Assembly: GCA_036435485.1 (NCBI GenBank)
Contig: CM071600.1
Location: 160,592,546-160,656,545 of the forward strand
Direction of reading: 5' to 3'
DNA length: 64,000 nucleotides
DNA from: Saposhnikovia divaricata
Taxonomy: Eukaryota > Streptophyta > Magnoliopsida > Apiales > Apiaceae
Within the stretch, counting starts at the first letter, position 1, and every line of letters starts with the position of its first letter. The position numbers and the translations under genes were made by a program. Shown here piece after piece: positions 20,893-33,212 of the stretch. The notes beneath the pieces were generated by a model. The model was not told where the DNA came from, ran no database searches, and saw only the letters and a list, made by a program, of their open reading frames with translations.

Positions 20893-21936
20893 CTAACTCT
20901 GATCATCGTTATCCTTGCGATTATTGGATGTCAATTTGCAGTTGCGAATAGTGTGACCTTTTTCTCCACACCTAAAGCATGCACCAGTAGTCCAATGACA
21001 AGTGCTTCCGCCATGTACCTTCCCGCAATGCTGACAACGTGACTTTTCTCCATTGTGATTTTTGTTAGACGATTCCTTTTGCTCATTTCCCTAGTTTCCA
21101 TTTCTTTGTCGAAAGTTTCGAGTGTTGTACCCATGATCATTTTTCTTGAATCCACCAGAAGACCCATTATTATCCTTCAAACTCTTGTTTTGCTCGGCAG
21201 AGTCATCATCCCATTTTCTTTTCTGATTCTGCATGTCTTTCTGTTTACGAAAATCAGTTTGATGAAGTTCTTGATCTCTTGCACTGTCCACCAAACTGTC
21301 CATGGAAGTGTAGCGATTTGCGATGATGTGGTTACGGATCGAAGTCTTCAGAGCCCACTTGAATTTCATGATTTTATCTTCTTCTGTACCAGCAATGGAC
21401 CGTGCATAGCCCACTAACCTCTGAAACCTGATCTGAAAGTCCGCCACAGATTCATCCTTCTTCTGAGTTATGCTCTGATATTCCCTAGCATACTCCCCAC
21501 GGATACTGGCAGGAAAGTACCTCTGATCGAACTGTTCTTTAAACACATTCCAAGTGACAATATTCTCATATCCAGCTGCGTGGGAAGCCACCACTGACTT
21601 CCACCAAATGCTAGCATCCCCCTCAAGATTGTAAATTCAAAAACGGGCCTTTTCCAGCTCAGAACAGTTAAGTACTCGAAAGATCTTCTCCAAATGATCA
21701 ATCCACGCTTCAGCATCTATCGGGGTCTTAGCCTCCTTGAAGCAATTAGGCCTTTGTTTCATAAAACGATCAAACATAGTCTGGCCTTCTTGATTTTATG
21801 TGTTACCACCATGATTCTGCGTTTGCCGAGCCGCCACCTGCTCCACCATATGCATAAAAGTGTTTTGATCCATCACAATTTGCTGAGTAACATTTCCCCC
21901 AGTGTTTTGGCTTGTATTAGATTTCTTTGGCGGCAT
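20893..21936 (-). pseudogene. gag: N1 Gag
   Basis: On the minus strand it starts with ATG at 21936 (MPPKKSNTSQNTGGNV) and includes a retrotransposon gag domain: WKSVVASHAAG, then WNVFKEQFDQRYFP and EYAREYQSITQKKDESVADF. A Lys/Asn-rich linker follows, then zinc-knuckle sequence (CQHCGKVHGGSTC and CFRCGEKGHTIRNC). About 345 codons, which is full length for a Tekay/Del-type gag without pol. Stops occur at about 21796, 21639 and 21091. The major block between them is intact (21091-21594). The protein would form capsids and bind RNA. No pol frame follows. Confidence 0.87.
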
Positions 21937-22088
21937 CCTGCAAAATTTTCCAATGAGTACACAAATAACATTCATATATCTCGCAAAATTTTAATCAGAA
22001 ATCAGACATCTTAAATCTACCCATGCGAAGTCAACCCAAAACTCACAGGTCAATGCCTAAAAGGCAGTCTACAGAATCTATTGCCTTA

Positions 22089-22101
22089 GCTCTGATACCA
22101 A
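22089..22101 (-). other. N1 primer binding site
   Basis: On the minus strand the sequence is ttggtatcagagc, one base inside the 5' LTR. This is an exact initiator-Met PBS. Confidence 0.9.
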
Positions 22102-22102
22102 C

Positions 22103-24426
22103 TGTAACAACCCGACTTTTCGGATCGTTAACTAATAGACAAATATCATAATAAAATCTAAATTACATTTTATCGATTTAGAAAAGAACTGAAAATCCTG
22201 ATAAATATCAATGTTTTAATCTTCAAAAGGAAAATACAGAAAAGTCTGAAAACAAATCTAACAAGTCCTCGAACTTATTTATACTACTATATAGACTGTA
22301 GCTAAAGGTCAGGCAACACTCATCTTAAATCCCCGTTAATCCCTGAGTACCTGCAGAAAGGGAACAATAAAGAGTGAGCGAAAAGCCCAGTACGAATAAC
22401 ATTTAGAAGAAAATCATATTTTAAAAAACTGAGTGAACTGTGTCCTATGGACAAAGATTTTTCAAATCAAGTATATATATACGAAATGAAAAGATAACTA
22501 ACAAGAATAAAATATTGAATCGAAGCAGAACAAATATAAGGCTGAATCAAGTAAGGTATGTATCCATAATGGTCTCTTATACAAATATGTACTTGCACAA
22601 AGTGAAGTACAAATCAGAGAATTCTTCCCCGGTAATCCACGAGAAGAAAACACATGAAATGCACAAAGCATTCCTACAAAACAGAGAATCCTTCTTCGGT
22701 AATCCAGAAGAAGAAAACACACATTAGCGATCATGATCTATACACAATCTCATACCCCATAGACGTGCTCGTATACTCAAAGCACCGATATGAGTAAGTG
22801 CCGAGTTCACCAGACACTCCGAACTCCATAAACTCGTCTATGATTTAACCACATAGATAGGTCTAAGAGCCCAACAAATAGGTTACAAAAATAGAGAATA
22901 CGAAACGAAAATCTGATTGTACACTTAAAAGTGTACATAGAGTACAAGGGTCACAATCTTATGAAATTAACTCGACAAAGAATATAACGAGTAAAGAATA
23001 AATAAATCGAATGAATACGGTTTAAATCAAGAAAAGATAATTAAGAATTTGTATCAGGAGGTACACAAAAGGTACAAAGGATCGAAATACATAAATTTGA
23101 TTCAACAATAAATACAACGAATATTTATAATTTAAATGGAGAGAGAAAAGAATAAGAAATTCGTACCTTAATATAACGTCTAAATTAATTCGATAAAAAC
23201 CAAATTCCGATGTAGACTTCCAACCCGATCTAACCAAGAAGATAACAAAATAATATTCAACATCCTTGCAACTATATCTATGATAATTAACATGTCACTC
23301 GCTAAGTAATTAAAACAAATATACACATGCATATGACTTATTAATTCAAATTTGTATAAATAAATAATCATGGATGGTCCACTAGCATGCATATAGCAAT
23401 TTCAATTTAAAACTAATTCTAATCAGTTCACTTATTTACGTACATGCATAATAAGAATTGGCAGAAAGTTACAAGACATATAATAAAGAATTTAATACTT
23501 AGATTTGTTAAAGGAATGTATAAGGACTCATGTAATGACAAAATACTCACCGAACAACACTAGTACATACTTGACGTAAACATGGAATTGACAATTTTAA
23601 ATATATAACCCAATTGAATGCAATAAATTTATATTACCATCTATTATAAAATTTGATCACAAAATTCATGTTGCCAATATATATCTACTCTACGTAGCAC
23701 CAAAATCTTATAGTAGTAAAAAGTGAAAGTAAAACCAATCTTGTAATTCATTACAATTAAATGGAAGAGGTATGTTCTAAATGTAAACAAAAAAAACACA
23801 CATAAGAGTTACTCTAAAGAAAAACATGTGCTAGATGTGCCTACATGTATGCGAGCACATTGACATGATTGATTAGTAAAATTTAGCCAACTGGGAACAA
23901 TTAGATAATACATGTTAATTTGACATTCAATATCACATTAGCCATATAAACTTTTAAACTCTAAACAAAGAATTGCAAATTGAAATCGGAGTGGTTACAG
24001 AAAATAGCTACCAAGAGAAATCACGAATAGTTTCAATTTAATTATACTTCCACTTATGTGTATAGATTATTTATAGAATAGATTGGAAAGGATTGAATCA
24101 TACCTGGCGGCCTGTTTTCAGAATCTCCGATCTACTCCCTATTCTACTAAACTGTATATATACACTTTTATATTTTATAATATACTACCGATATGGCTTA
24201 GAAGATTTAACCTAAATAGAAGAGGATAACGATCTAATAAAACGTACGGGCTTGAGCTTATCTATGGGCTAATACACAAATACAATTAACCAATACTAAC
24301 ATGTAACATTTAAATCAAATGAGTTCGCTTAATAAGAAACAAATATCTATAAAATCAAAAAAAATAATTATTAAAATTCATTTCATAAAACAAATATAAT
24401 AATATACAAAAATATGGGTTATCTCA
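22103..24426 (-). repeat. N1 5' LTR (right copy)
   Basis: 2,324 bp. It differs from the left copy mainly by a 103-bp deletion near 22885, flanked in the left LTR by the short repeat caaaa. Ends are TG...CA in element orientation, apart from a substitution in the terminal TGTG/TGAG context. Confidence 0.9.
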
Positions 24427-24431
24427 TGCTG

Positions 24432-26450
24432 GATCCAAACTGGTTGTACTACTGATACAGCTACAAGTGTCTCATTACTACCTTCCATTTTCCTAGATAA
24501 AGTATCTGTAGCAATATTCTCAGAGCCCTTCTTATATTGTATCTCATAATCCAAACCATGTAATCTTGACATCCATTTATACTGCAAATTAGTATGCAAT
24601 TGCTGTTCTAAAAGGTAATTTAGAGCTTGATGGTATGTATTTATTATAAAATGATTTCCAACCAAGTAGTGTTTCCACTTAGTCATATCCATGACTAAAG
24701 CCAATAACTCCTTTTCATAGACTGAAAATCCTAAATTTTTACTATTAAAAAATTTACTCAAGTAAGACAGAGGTCTAGAATTCTGCATCAAAATAGTTCA
24801 CATTCCTTTAGAACAAGTATCTGTCTCCAACACAAAGTTTTGAGAAAAATCTGGCATTGCCAATACTGGTGCAGAACAAAGAGCTTGTTTCACTTCTTTA
24901 AATGCAACTTCAGCTTCTGTAGTCCATAAAAAATTATCCTTCTTCAGTAGGTTAGTCAGAGGTTTAGACATCACTCCATATCCTTTAATAAACCTCATGT
25001 AATATCCTGATAACCCTAGAAATCCTCTTGATTCTTTCACATTAGCAGGAGTTAGCCAAGACATAATACCATCCACTTTAGCTGGATCCATGCTAACACC
25101 ACTTGCAGAAATAATATGCCCTAAATACTACACTGAATCTGTAGCAAAAGTACACTTGGATTTCTTGCATATAACTGATTCTCCTATAACACAGATAGTA
25201 CTGTCTCTAGATGCTTAACATATGAATCCATATCAGGGCTATACACCAGAATATCATCAAAGAAAACCAATACAAATTTCCTCAAATAAGGTTGAAAAAC
25301 TTGATTCATTAAAGCTTGAAATGTAGCTGGAGCATTTGTTATTCCAAAAGGTAAGACCACAAACTCAAAGTGTCCATGATGAGTTTGAAATGCAGACTTG
25401 GATGTATCAGTAGGTTTTACAAGAATTTGATGATACCCTGATCTCAAATCTAACTTTAGAAACACCTTAGAGCCAAAAAGTTCATCTAATAGCTCATCTA
25501 TGTTGGGAATAGGAAATCTATCTTTAACAGTAATATTGTTTAGATGCCTATAATCAACACAGAATCTCCAAGTGTTATCCTTCTTTCTAACTAAAATTAC
25601 TGGGGATGCATAAGGGCTATTACTAGGTTTAATTATCCCAGAATTTAGCATTTCTTGTACCTGATTTTCAATCTCTATTTTCTGAGAATGTTGATATCTG
25701 TAAGGCTTCAACTTAAAAGGCTTAGCTCCAGGAATCAAAGGAATTTCATGATCCACATTCCTAGAGGGTGGTAATGACTGAGGTACTTCAAACACTTTAC
25801 AGTACTGATCCAACAGACCAGAAATCATACCTGGAGTTTTGTCTGTACTTTTACTGGTTTCCACTTGAGCAACAGCATGAACCATTTCCTGTTGCAAACT
25901 ATTCTTAACTCTTTCCTCATTATAGCTATTCAACTCCTTTCCTCTAACCAACTTCATAGAAGCTACCTCCCTTACTACCCCTTGTAACAACATCTAATCT
26001 CCAGTAGAGCTATCTGCATTCAACTTAAGGTACAATTGCTTAAAATCAAATAAAATTGGACTATATTGTTCCAACCAATCAATTCCAGCAATCATATCCC
26101 ATCCTCCAATATTCATGATTCTCACATCACAACAGAATTTATAATCTTGTACCCCCCAAGTAAGTCTAGGAACCACCAAATTACTAGCCATAGTCCTCCC
26201 ATCAGCCATCTTAACGCTAACACTTTCTTTCTTTTCACCCTTGATTTCTAAAGAAGTAGCTACTTTCTCATCCAACACTGTTATAGAACTGCCAGTATCC
26301 ACCAGAATTTTAAAAGACTTATCCTTTAAACATCCATCTAATGTAATGGTTTTCCTCATCATACTATCAGATAAAGTATGAAGTGATACCTCAGTTACTT
26401 CACTCTAAACATCAACTACTCCTTCTTCCTCCTCTAGAATTCTTAACAAC
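24432..26450 (-). pseudogene. pol: M1 protease, reverse transcriptase and RNase H
   Basis: Minus-strand central part of the M1 polyprotein, read from 26450 down. The protease has FKILVDTGSSITVLDE (about 26300) and IAGIDWLEQYSP. RT has DNTWRFCVDYRHLNNITVKD, FLKLDLRSGYHQI and the catalytic VFFDDILVYS (about 25255), followed by GFLGLSGYYMRFI. RNase H has SRPLSYLSKFF, YEKELLALV and YKKGSENIATDTLSR. Stops lie near 25992 (between PR and RT frames), 25184, 25125, 24795 and at the PR/gag join (about 26405). The reading frame rejoins gag at 58249 and integrase at 18066 when the insertions are left out. Confidence 0.9.
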
Positions 26451-26681
26451 TGTAACAGCCCCAAATCCGGGGTCAGGGATTTAGAGTATTCACGATCCAT
26501 TTACTCCTTACCTTACCTGTATTACTCGTAATGTTCATAATTTACCTGCTCACGACCCCACAATATATGCGTCACACACACAGAGGTTAGAGTCTCAGAA
26601 ATGACACAATACAACAACTGTGGAATAAATAATTTTTATTACAATACCCAAATATCTTTTGGATCTGTCACTGATACAACT
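26451..26681 (-). repeat. Solo LTR, left part
   Basis: On the minus strand this is the last 231 bases of a long gypsy LTR ending GGGGCTGTTACA, the G2-type end. It is flanked on its outer side by acaac (26446-26450), identical to 58244-58248. It is interrupted at 26681 by G1. No second LTR or internal region of this element exists in the window, hence a solo LTR. Confidence 0.88.
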
Positions 26682-29600
26682 TGTAAGAACCCAAATTTTT
26701 GGAAGTAATTAAAACTTTTATTATGTAATGGAGTATAAGTGTAATAGTGGTTCTAGTGAATGAATATATAATGAATTTGGATTCAAATGTTTATATGCCA
26801 TGAACAATGCAATTGGTTGACAACTTAGATTAGAATAATCTATCTCCTGGAAAGTAAGATATGGTAAATTCCAAAGAGGGAGGTTATTCTCATGTCATCC
26901 AAATCGATATCTGTTATAAGTCCAGTGGTTCCGTAAAAGGGTTAAGGAACGCTCGGGAAAGCGCGAGAACATTTTTCTAATTATAAGAAAAGAGAAAATA
27001 AGCAATGAATAGTGTTTTTGGTGGAAATTGGATTATTATCAGACGACGCTATATAGAAGTATTCAGAACGGATTTCTAAGTTCGTATTAATGACCGATAG
27101 GCAATATAAGTGTATGTAAACAATGTCAGATTCAGAAAAATAGCACTTTTAATTTCTCCGAGATTTTCCTAGACACTGAAGGATTTAAGGATTTAATAAA
27201 GAGATTTGAGGAATTTAAATTCAAGAATTATAAAGGAGGATTAAAGATGTTAGGAAAAAATTCAAGGAGGTTTCCGGTAAAACCCTAACAAGAAATCCTC
27301 GAGATATTCCTCCGAACGATCAATGAAATTGAGCAATAACCGGACAAAAAAACAAGCAGAGAGCCAAGGTGCATGCATGTGCAAGTGGATATGATCAAGT
27401 AACCAAGCTAGTTACAAGGCTGACTAGTAATGTTAGAATCAAACCAAGTACTTAGCCTAAAAACACCTCATCTCACCACAAAACACTAACACATGTCCAA
27501 GATGATGCATTAGGTGATGCTATCACTTTATTAAAGCTACTTTATACACGATATTATCCAAGACATGTCAATAATGCAAGATTGAGCCAAAGCAAGCAAA
27601 AAAACTCCAAGCTCTCTCCATTTTAAGACCATTCGGCCAAGGCTTAATTTCAAGATCAAAATCCCACTTCCAACCATTGTTTGATCTCAAAATTTTTATG
27701 GTGAGTACTACATTTCATATTAGAGATATCGTATGAATCTTAGCTTTAAACTCCACTTCTTTCATGGTTAATAAAATCATCAAAGATGAGGGTGAATAGT
27801 AACTTTCAAGAACTAATTTTGTTTTCTTTATTTTTTTGAATGATCTAAGCTATATTAAGGATATACAAGGACTAATCAAGGTTTATTAAGGCTTTTAAAC
27901 ACTCCAAGGAAGGTATATCTCCTAAGAACCCTAGATCTTACTTTGAGTTTTATGCATGTTCTTGATGGTTTTAGCTTAATTATGATTATGGTGTTATTAT
28001 AATCATGTAAGCATGATTATGTAGTTGGTTTAGTTGATTTAAGAGATATGATGATTATGGTCATGAAATGAGATGTTCTTGGACTTGTAAGATGTATGGT
28101 ATGCCCGGTGTGGCTTGGTTATGATGTTACAAATTTGGAAATATTCGAGTTATAGCCGTCGTAATGCAAAAATTTTGTTAACCTTAAGAATTCATGCATC
28201 ACAGTAGCTATAGGTCACTGATCTTGACAAGTATATGACCTACACTTGTAGATCTCGAGTCATAGATCGTTTTGGCATGAGAATCAAAGCAAACGGACTT
28301 ACGGTTTAGGAGTTATGGTCGATTTAGTGAAAGTAGTTCAAAACCATAAGTGCGAGTTCGTAACTAGAATTGAACCCCCTTAACATGATTAATTCAGTGG
28401 CGAATCTTGGTAATTAAATATTAGAGATCATAAGGAAGGTGTGAGAGAAAACCTCATGTCAAATGGATCGTTTTTTGATTTTATAAAAATGTTCGAATCG
28501 AGGTTAAGTACGAATGAACCCCCTTAAAAGAACACTTGGTTATAACTTAGAAAACGGACAATAAATCTCAAGGTATAATCTTTGTTAGTAAACGACCAAC
28601 CTTAGAACTTATATGACTTGAGTACCTACCAAATGTGGGTGTAATGACATACCTTAATAACGAGCAAGTGTCGGATCATAGCGGTGATAATAAGAGTACA
28701 CTAGAGGGTGCATAACGAGATAACTTGAAAACATGTTTTAACTTAAGTAAAATATTTACTTAGCCTTTCAAAAAGCGTTAAGTGATTAATCTCGAATATT
28801 TTGATTGTTTATAGACCACCGGACTGACCCAGGACACACTACCCCCACTAGAGTACCAGGCAAGTTTCCAAACATTTTGGAACTGTTGTTGTGATAATAT
28901 ATATGGTTTGATTTTGTTATACATATGCCATAGCATGTGTGCCTGCTTTCAGATTATATTGTGATACTTGTTTCGTGATTTGAAATTGGCTTATAAGCTA
29001 GATACGAGTAATATTAGTTATAAGCCGGATATTGCTAAGACCCATAGTGAAGGGCATATGATCTCATTCTTCAAATATAGACCGGGAGTCAGTATTTCTT
29101 GATATATTGTGATTATTTTCTAAGGAAAATATTTAAATAAATATTTTTCCATTATTCATTTAATGAATATTATTTTGAATATTCATTTTGATTTTTATTT
29201 ATTTAATGAATATTATTGTGAATATTCATTTGAGTTTATTTATTTAATGAATATTATTTTGAATATTTATTCAAGGAATTATTTATTTATCGGACATTAT
29301 TTTGAATATTTATTCAAGGAATTATTTATTTAATGAATATTTTATATATATATATTTATTCGAGGGTTAGTCATGAGCCATATTTTATATTAAGAATATC
29401 CTGGAAATATTTATGATGTAATAAATATTCTTCGAATATTTATTTGTTTCTTTTAACTAGTTCTTAAAATAATTTATTTTATTAAAAAATTATCTTTGAT
29501 CTCCATATACTATGTAAATTATTCCTGATTCTTATTATTATTATTATTATTATCAAGGAAGGTTCTCAAAAACTCCATTCTTCATTCGAATCTATCTTCC

Positions 29601-30768
29601 AAATTATAAGGGAACCTTCCCTGAAAGCTGTTATTTATTTTGTTTGACTTCCCCGTCATAAATCTTTTAAAACTATTCTTTGCACTCGCAACTTGGTTGC
29701 AATTTATCAATTGAATCTTTTATTACTTCCTCATCATTCGAGGGGTAAGATTGTTGGAACAAGTCGATATTCATTAACAAGCAACAACTTGGAAAATATT
29801 GATGAATTTTCCTTTCCAACTAGATACGGCTACTTTGTGGAGTCTTATCAACAAGTATTATACTTGGGGAAAGGAGAATGAGCCTTACGTTTCAGAGTCA
29901 TGGATTCTATTCGAACTAGGAGTTGTGTAAGAGGCCGAGTCGCGCCGATCCATCCCAATGGCCCAACCGTTGGCCAGGGAGATCTAACAGGGCGGTAGAC
30001 AAGTAAATCCGTAAGTTCTTCCTTCTACCGGTAGTAAAACTAATTTGAGATGTACAATCTGCGACTGATCATCGTACAGGTTGGAACAGCGGGCGCGGTG
30101 AATACTCCAGTATTAGTTCATCATCCAAGTCTATCTATTTTCTGCAACATGTATTAAAGAAAAGTACCACTCATGTTGGCAGGGTTTGATTAATGTTAAA
30201 ACTAAAAGTTACATTTTGAGTTACCTTGTAACTTCATCTTTTACGTTCTACTAGCAATATGTCCGTTAATGCAAGGCATATGGTTTTATTGATATTTTAG
30301 AACTGCTATATATTATTGCTGTTCAGTTACATATTATTTTGGTGGGCTATTGCTCACCCTTGCTTTATTTACTATATCACAACAACAGCTAGGTCTGATG
30401 GCCCGCGTAAGGCGCACTTGGCGCAAGAAGGTGACTCCAATCGTAGGACTGCCCGCTGATATTGTTGCTGCCATTGCTGAGGTAGTAGCAAACTAGTAGT
30501 CTAGACTGGCAACTTTTGTTAATCAATTGCAAGAAACTTTTAAATTATGCTGTAATCATTTTGGGTTGTAATAACTATTATTTGTGGATCTTATAAGTAG
30601 AGACTTATTTCAATTTCATATCTGGGACTATAACTGGTTGTGTGTGATGTGGTATTATTGCGGGGTCATAGCATGCTATTTATTTGTTTTGGATCAAGTG
30701 CCAGTATTGTTTATGGAATATGAGACCGTAACGACCAGGTCCCCGACCCCGGATCTGGGGCTGTTACA
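26682..30768 (+). repeat. G1 5' LTR
   Basis: 4,087 bp, TGTAAGAACCC to GGGGCTGTTACA, and co-linear with 49651-53692. It lacks convincing coding capacity. Notable content is a run of AT-rich 'atttaatgaatatt' repeats (29140-29420), a (ttattattatt) run at about 29535, and the start-proximal block shared with the partial LTR at 63560. At more than 4 kb it is among the longer gypsy LTRs and fits Tekay/Del-type elements. Confidence 0.93.
29140..29420 (+). repeat. AT-rich tandem/inverted repeats inside the G1 LTR
   Basis: About seven imperfect repeats of a 55-65-base unit with pattern tatttaatgaatattattttg + aatattcattt. Each unit contains a self-complementary aatgaatatt/aatattcatt core. Counterparts lie at about 38160-38400, about 52080-52330 and, inverted, at about 55090-55320. 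Copy number differs between LTRs. Confidence 0.8.
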
Positions 30769-30770
30769 GA

Positions 30771-30784
30771 AATGGTATTACAGC
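30771..30784 (+). other. G1 primer binding site (degenerate)
   Basis: The sequence aatggtattacagc lies two bases after the LTR end. It resembles the initiator-Met PBS tggtatcagagc with two differences, from decay or a variant primer. Confidence 0.65.
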
Positions 30785-30924
30785 GAGAGTTATATATCCC
30801 AGGAGATGATGCGACGTTATATAATAATAAATTCACTAAGATAATAAGAACTCTTTCCAAGTTCACCTAAAACCCTTACGGGAACTTTTTAAGTATCATG
30901 ATAGTAACATAGTTCGTATTGTGT

Positions 30925-31777
30925 AGGCGAGCGACATCTCTGACCCTGAGGCTTTTGAGCGACAGCACGATGAGGACTTGCTCCGGACTACAGACCCATA
31001 CTATGAGCGTCTAGGAGATGAGGATTCTGAGGAGGAGTCCAGGCAGCCGAGGATATAGAGGTCGTTAAGTCTGAGGAGGAGGACCCAGAGGGTGTCCAGA
31101 TAGCTGAGGATACCGAGGTTATTAGTGAGGAGTCTGATGATGAGGATCCGGAGGAGATCCAGGCGATATATGATGTTAGGGTTATGGAGAAGGACACTGA
31201 TATGACGACTGAGTAGGTGATCGAAGCGGGTATGGAGCAGACAATGGATGAGGGTACTGGGGGAGATATTGATGAGCCAGCTGATGATGCTATTGGGAGT
31301 TCAGGACTTCGTTTGCCACCACTCCTTACGAAGAGGGCCCCTACCCCACCACCCTTGCCTGTGAGCGCTTTTTCTGAGGAGTTTAAGGATCTTACCTTCG
31401 AGCCGCAGCAGGCAGAGGCTGCACCTCCAGCAAAGCCAGCTACCCCACCCCATATCTCGATAGAGGGGATACCAGTATGTGTGCATAACCAAATTGTGAG
31501 CAGACTTTCTACAGATCTGGCGATAGCTGAGGCCAGGCTAGCAGAGTCTAGGATGGAGCTAACAGCTGAGAGAGCTGCTAGGATGAGACACCAGAGCGGG
31601 AGGCATGTTAGGTCTCGAGCTATGCATAGGGCAATGACTCGTATTGAGCTGATGGCCCGGATGAGGGTTCGAGGGTTACCTACTGATGGAGATGGCAGGG
31701 TATCCAGGATAGATGCTGAGGAGATCTTTTGCATTGCTATGATGAGGGTTAGGGCTTTGGGCTCCACTGGTGGCTAA
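30925..31777 (+). pseudogene. Acidic ORF between PBS and gag of G1
   Basis: About 280 codons in the untranslated leader, upstream of gag. The first part (ISDPEAFERQHDEDLLRTTD, to about 31040) and the second (EDIEVVKSEEEDPEGVQIAE, then GIPVCVHNQIVSRLSTDLAI to 31777) are joined by one frameshift near 31045 and one stop at about 31213. The N-terminal half is very rich in Asp/Glu with repeated EDPEE-like words. The middle is Pro-rich (APTPPPLP), and the C-terminal half is Ala/Arg/Glu-rich, probably helical (LSTDLAIAEARLAESRMELT). Codon-level conservation of the acidic pattern suggests that it was once translated. No known domain was recognised. Upstream ORFs of this kind are known in some Tat/Ogre gypsy elements but are unusual for this lineage. 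Confidence 0.6.
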
Positions 31778-32196
31778 TTTCAGAGACAGTGATGTAGTAG
31801 TCTAGTCTTCTAGTCATGTACGGACATAGTAGTGCCGACTTTTGTGGGATAGTTTCATTGTACTTAGTTTCCCTTTTACTGACTAGACGGATAGACCATA
31901 TATTTCATTTTTGACTAGATGTTGTTAGGATGGTTGTACTTCTAAACTATCGATGTGACTCGGATGATGTATCTTTCAGTACCATGTATATATTTCTTTC
32001 CTTTCAGTCAGTTCAGTTCTGTTATGACGCGATCATGAGTTTATTAGATTATTTTCTGCACGTACTATTTTCGATTAAGCTACTATGAAATATAGAACTA
32101 TGGGATCCTAAATCCCAATATGTAACGATTTTGCAAGGAGGAATCTTTAAAACAAGTGAATTAGCCTAATGTGTAATTGTCCAAATTTTCAGTAAG
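31778..32196 (+). other. G1 leader between the extra ORF and gag
   Basis: 420 bases of noncoding sequence. It ends ttttcagtaag immediately before the gag ATG. The ttttcag resembles a splice acceptor, but no use is shown. Nothing else is seen. Confidence 0.5.
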
Positions 32197-32216
32197 ATGC
32201 CTCCACGAAGAATGGG
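32197..32216 (+). pseudogene. gag: First codons of G1 gag
   Basis: ATGCCTCCACGAAGAATGGG encodes MPPRRM and part of a Gly codon. The reading frame continues exactly at 40158 once G2 and one TSD copy (atggg, 32212-32216 and 40153-40157) are left out. A basic MPPR-type start is common in gypsy gags. This fixes the true gag start and shows that the ATG at 40153 is not the native one. Confidence 0.85.
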
Positions 32217-33212
32217 TGTAATAACCCAAATTTTTGGTAGAATTAAAACTTTTCTTATTATGATGAAGTGCATTAGTGAATAGTGATTTTGCCACCCTAT
32301 GTACGAGACATGGTATGGATATTTCGAAGTCATATTAGTGATTCACGGAGTAAATAATTGTATTTACAGACGATCGAAATTCAGAAAATCCAAAGTTTGT
32401 TTTTATAGAATATTTGACCGGGCAGTGAATCGTACATCAGCATTATCAAAAATTGAGATATTAAAATTGAGGATTTGAGGATTTTATATTATGAAATGCG
32501 ATTTGAGAATTTAGAACGAAAACCACTGAGATAGTGAAACAAGTGTTCTAGAAACCGTTAAAACTTTATAACGAGATTAAGCGATAAAGCGAACGAATCA
32601 TGGATTATGGATTGATTTTATAACAAGATTAAATATCCTACATGATCATCAAGAGAATTATATTAAGTGGATTAAATGGTTTAATCAAGGATTAAATCAA
32701 AACAATTTAGAAGTTAAGTGATTTAAATCACTTAAATCAAACAAGAAACAAAACAAATATCTACCAAGCTTCTTCAATACTCTTTGCACAAGGACCAAGG
32801 AGCATCAAGTGGATTAAGATCTGATCCAAGTCCATTGCAAACATCATTTCATAGTTGAATTAGTCAAGATTGGTGGAGAAAGAAAAAGAAGAACAAAGAG
32901 ATCCAAAACTGCCCAGCAGAAACACCCTCAAAGAAAAATTCATATCTGCACTTCTATCCATGATTAAATCACCAAATTTTAAACATATCTTCTCCACTCC
33001 ATGGGTAACATTTTTTCAAAATTTCATTGCCAACAAATGAGTATAGCCAAGTCAAATCCCTCCTCCAAGTTGGAGAACCCAATCTGTCTAGTTTCTGTCC
33101 AGAGGAAAGATGGGGCTCAAACCCTAGTTAGGAAGCTTCAAATCTGATGATATATAGCTCAAAAGAAATCTTATGAAGAGCACAAGGTGTGGTAAAAATT
33201 TTGAAGCTTAGG
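32217..33212 (+). repeat. G2 5' LTR, truncated
   Basis: Co-linear with 35421-36365 up to ggctcaaa (about 33122). The next 90 bases have no partner in the 3' LTR, which may have lost them. The join to protease sequence is at about 33212, so about 3.7 kb of LTR plus leader and gag are deleted. Confidence 0.8.

Larger units (their letters stand above)
18072..24426 (-). mobile_element. N1: gag-only Ty3/gypsy element
   Basis: A 6.36-kb minus-strand element inserted in M1 between RNase H and integrase, with perfect TSD tgctg (18067-18071, 24427-24431). It has two LTRs of about 2.4 kb, a tRNA-iMet PBS, one gag gene and a PPT. The internal region is only 1.6 kb. Protease, RT, RNase H and integrase are missing, so mobility would have depended on enzymes from another element. 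Confidence 0.92.

Noticed and set aside
30988..31767. Long antisense ORF (259 codons) opposite the acidic leader ORF of G1
   Set aside because: Its Ser/Leu/Ile-rich composition is what the complement of Glu/Asp-rich codons gives. It has no domain, and the sense frame explains the lack of stops.
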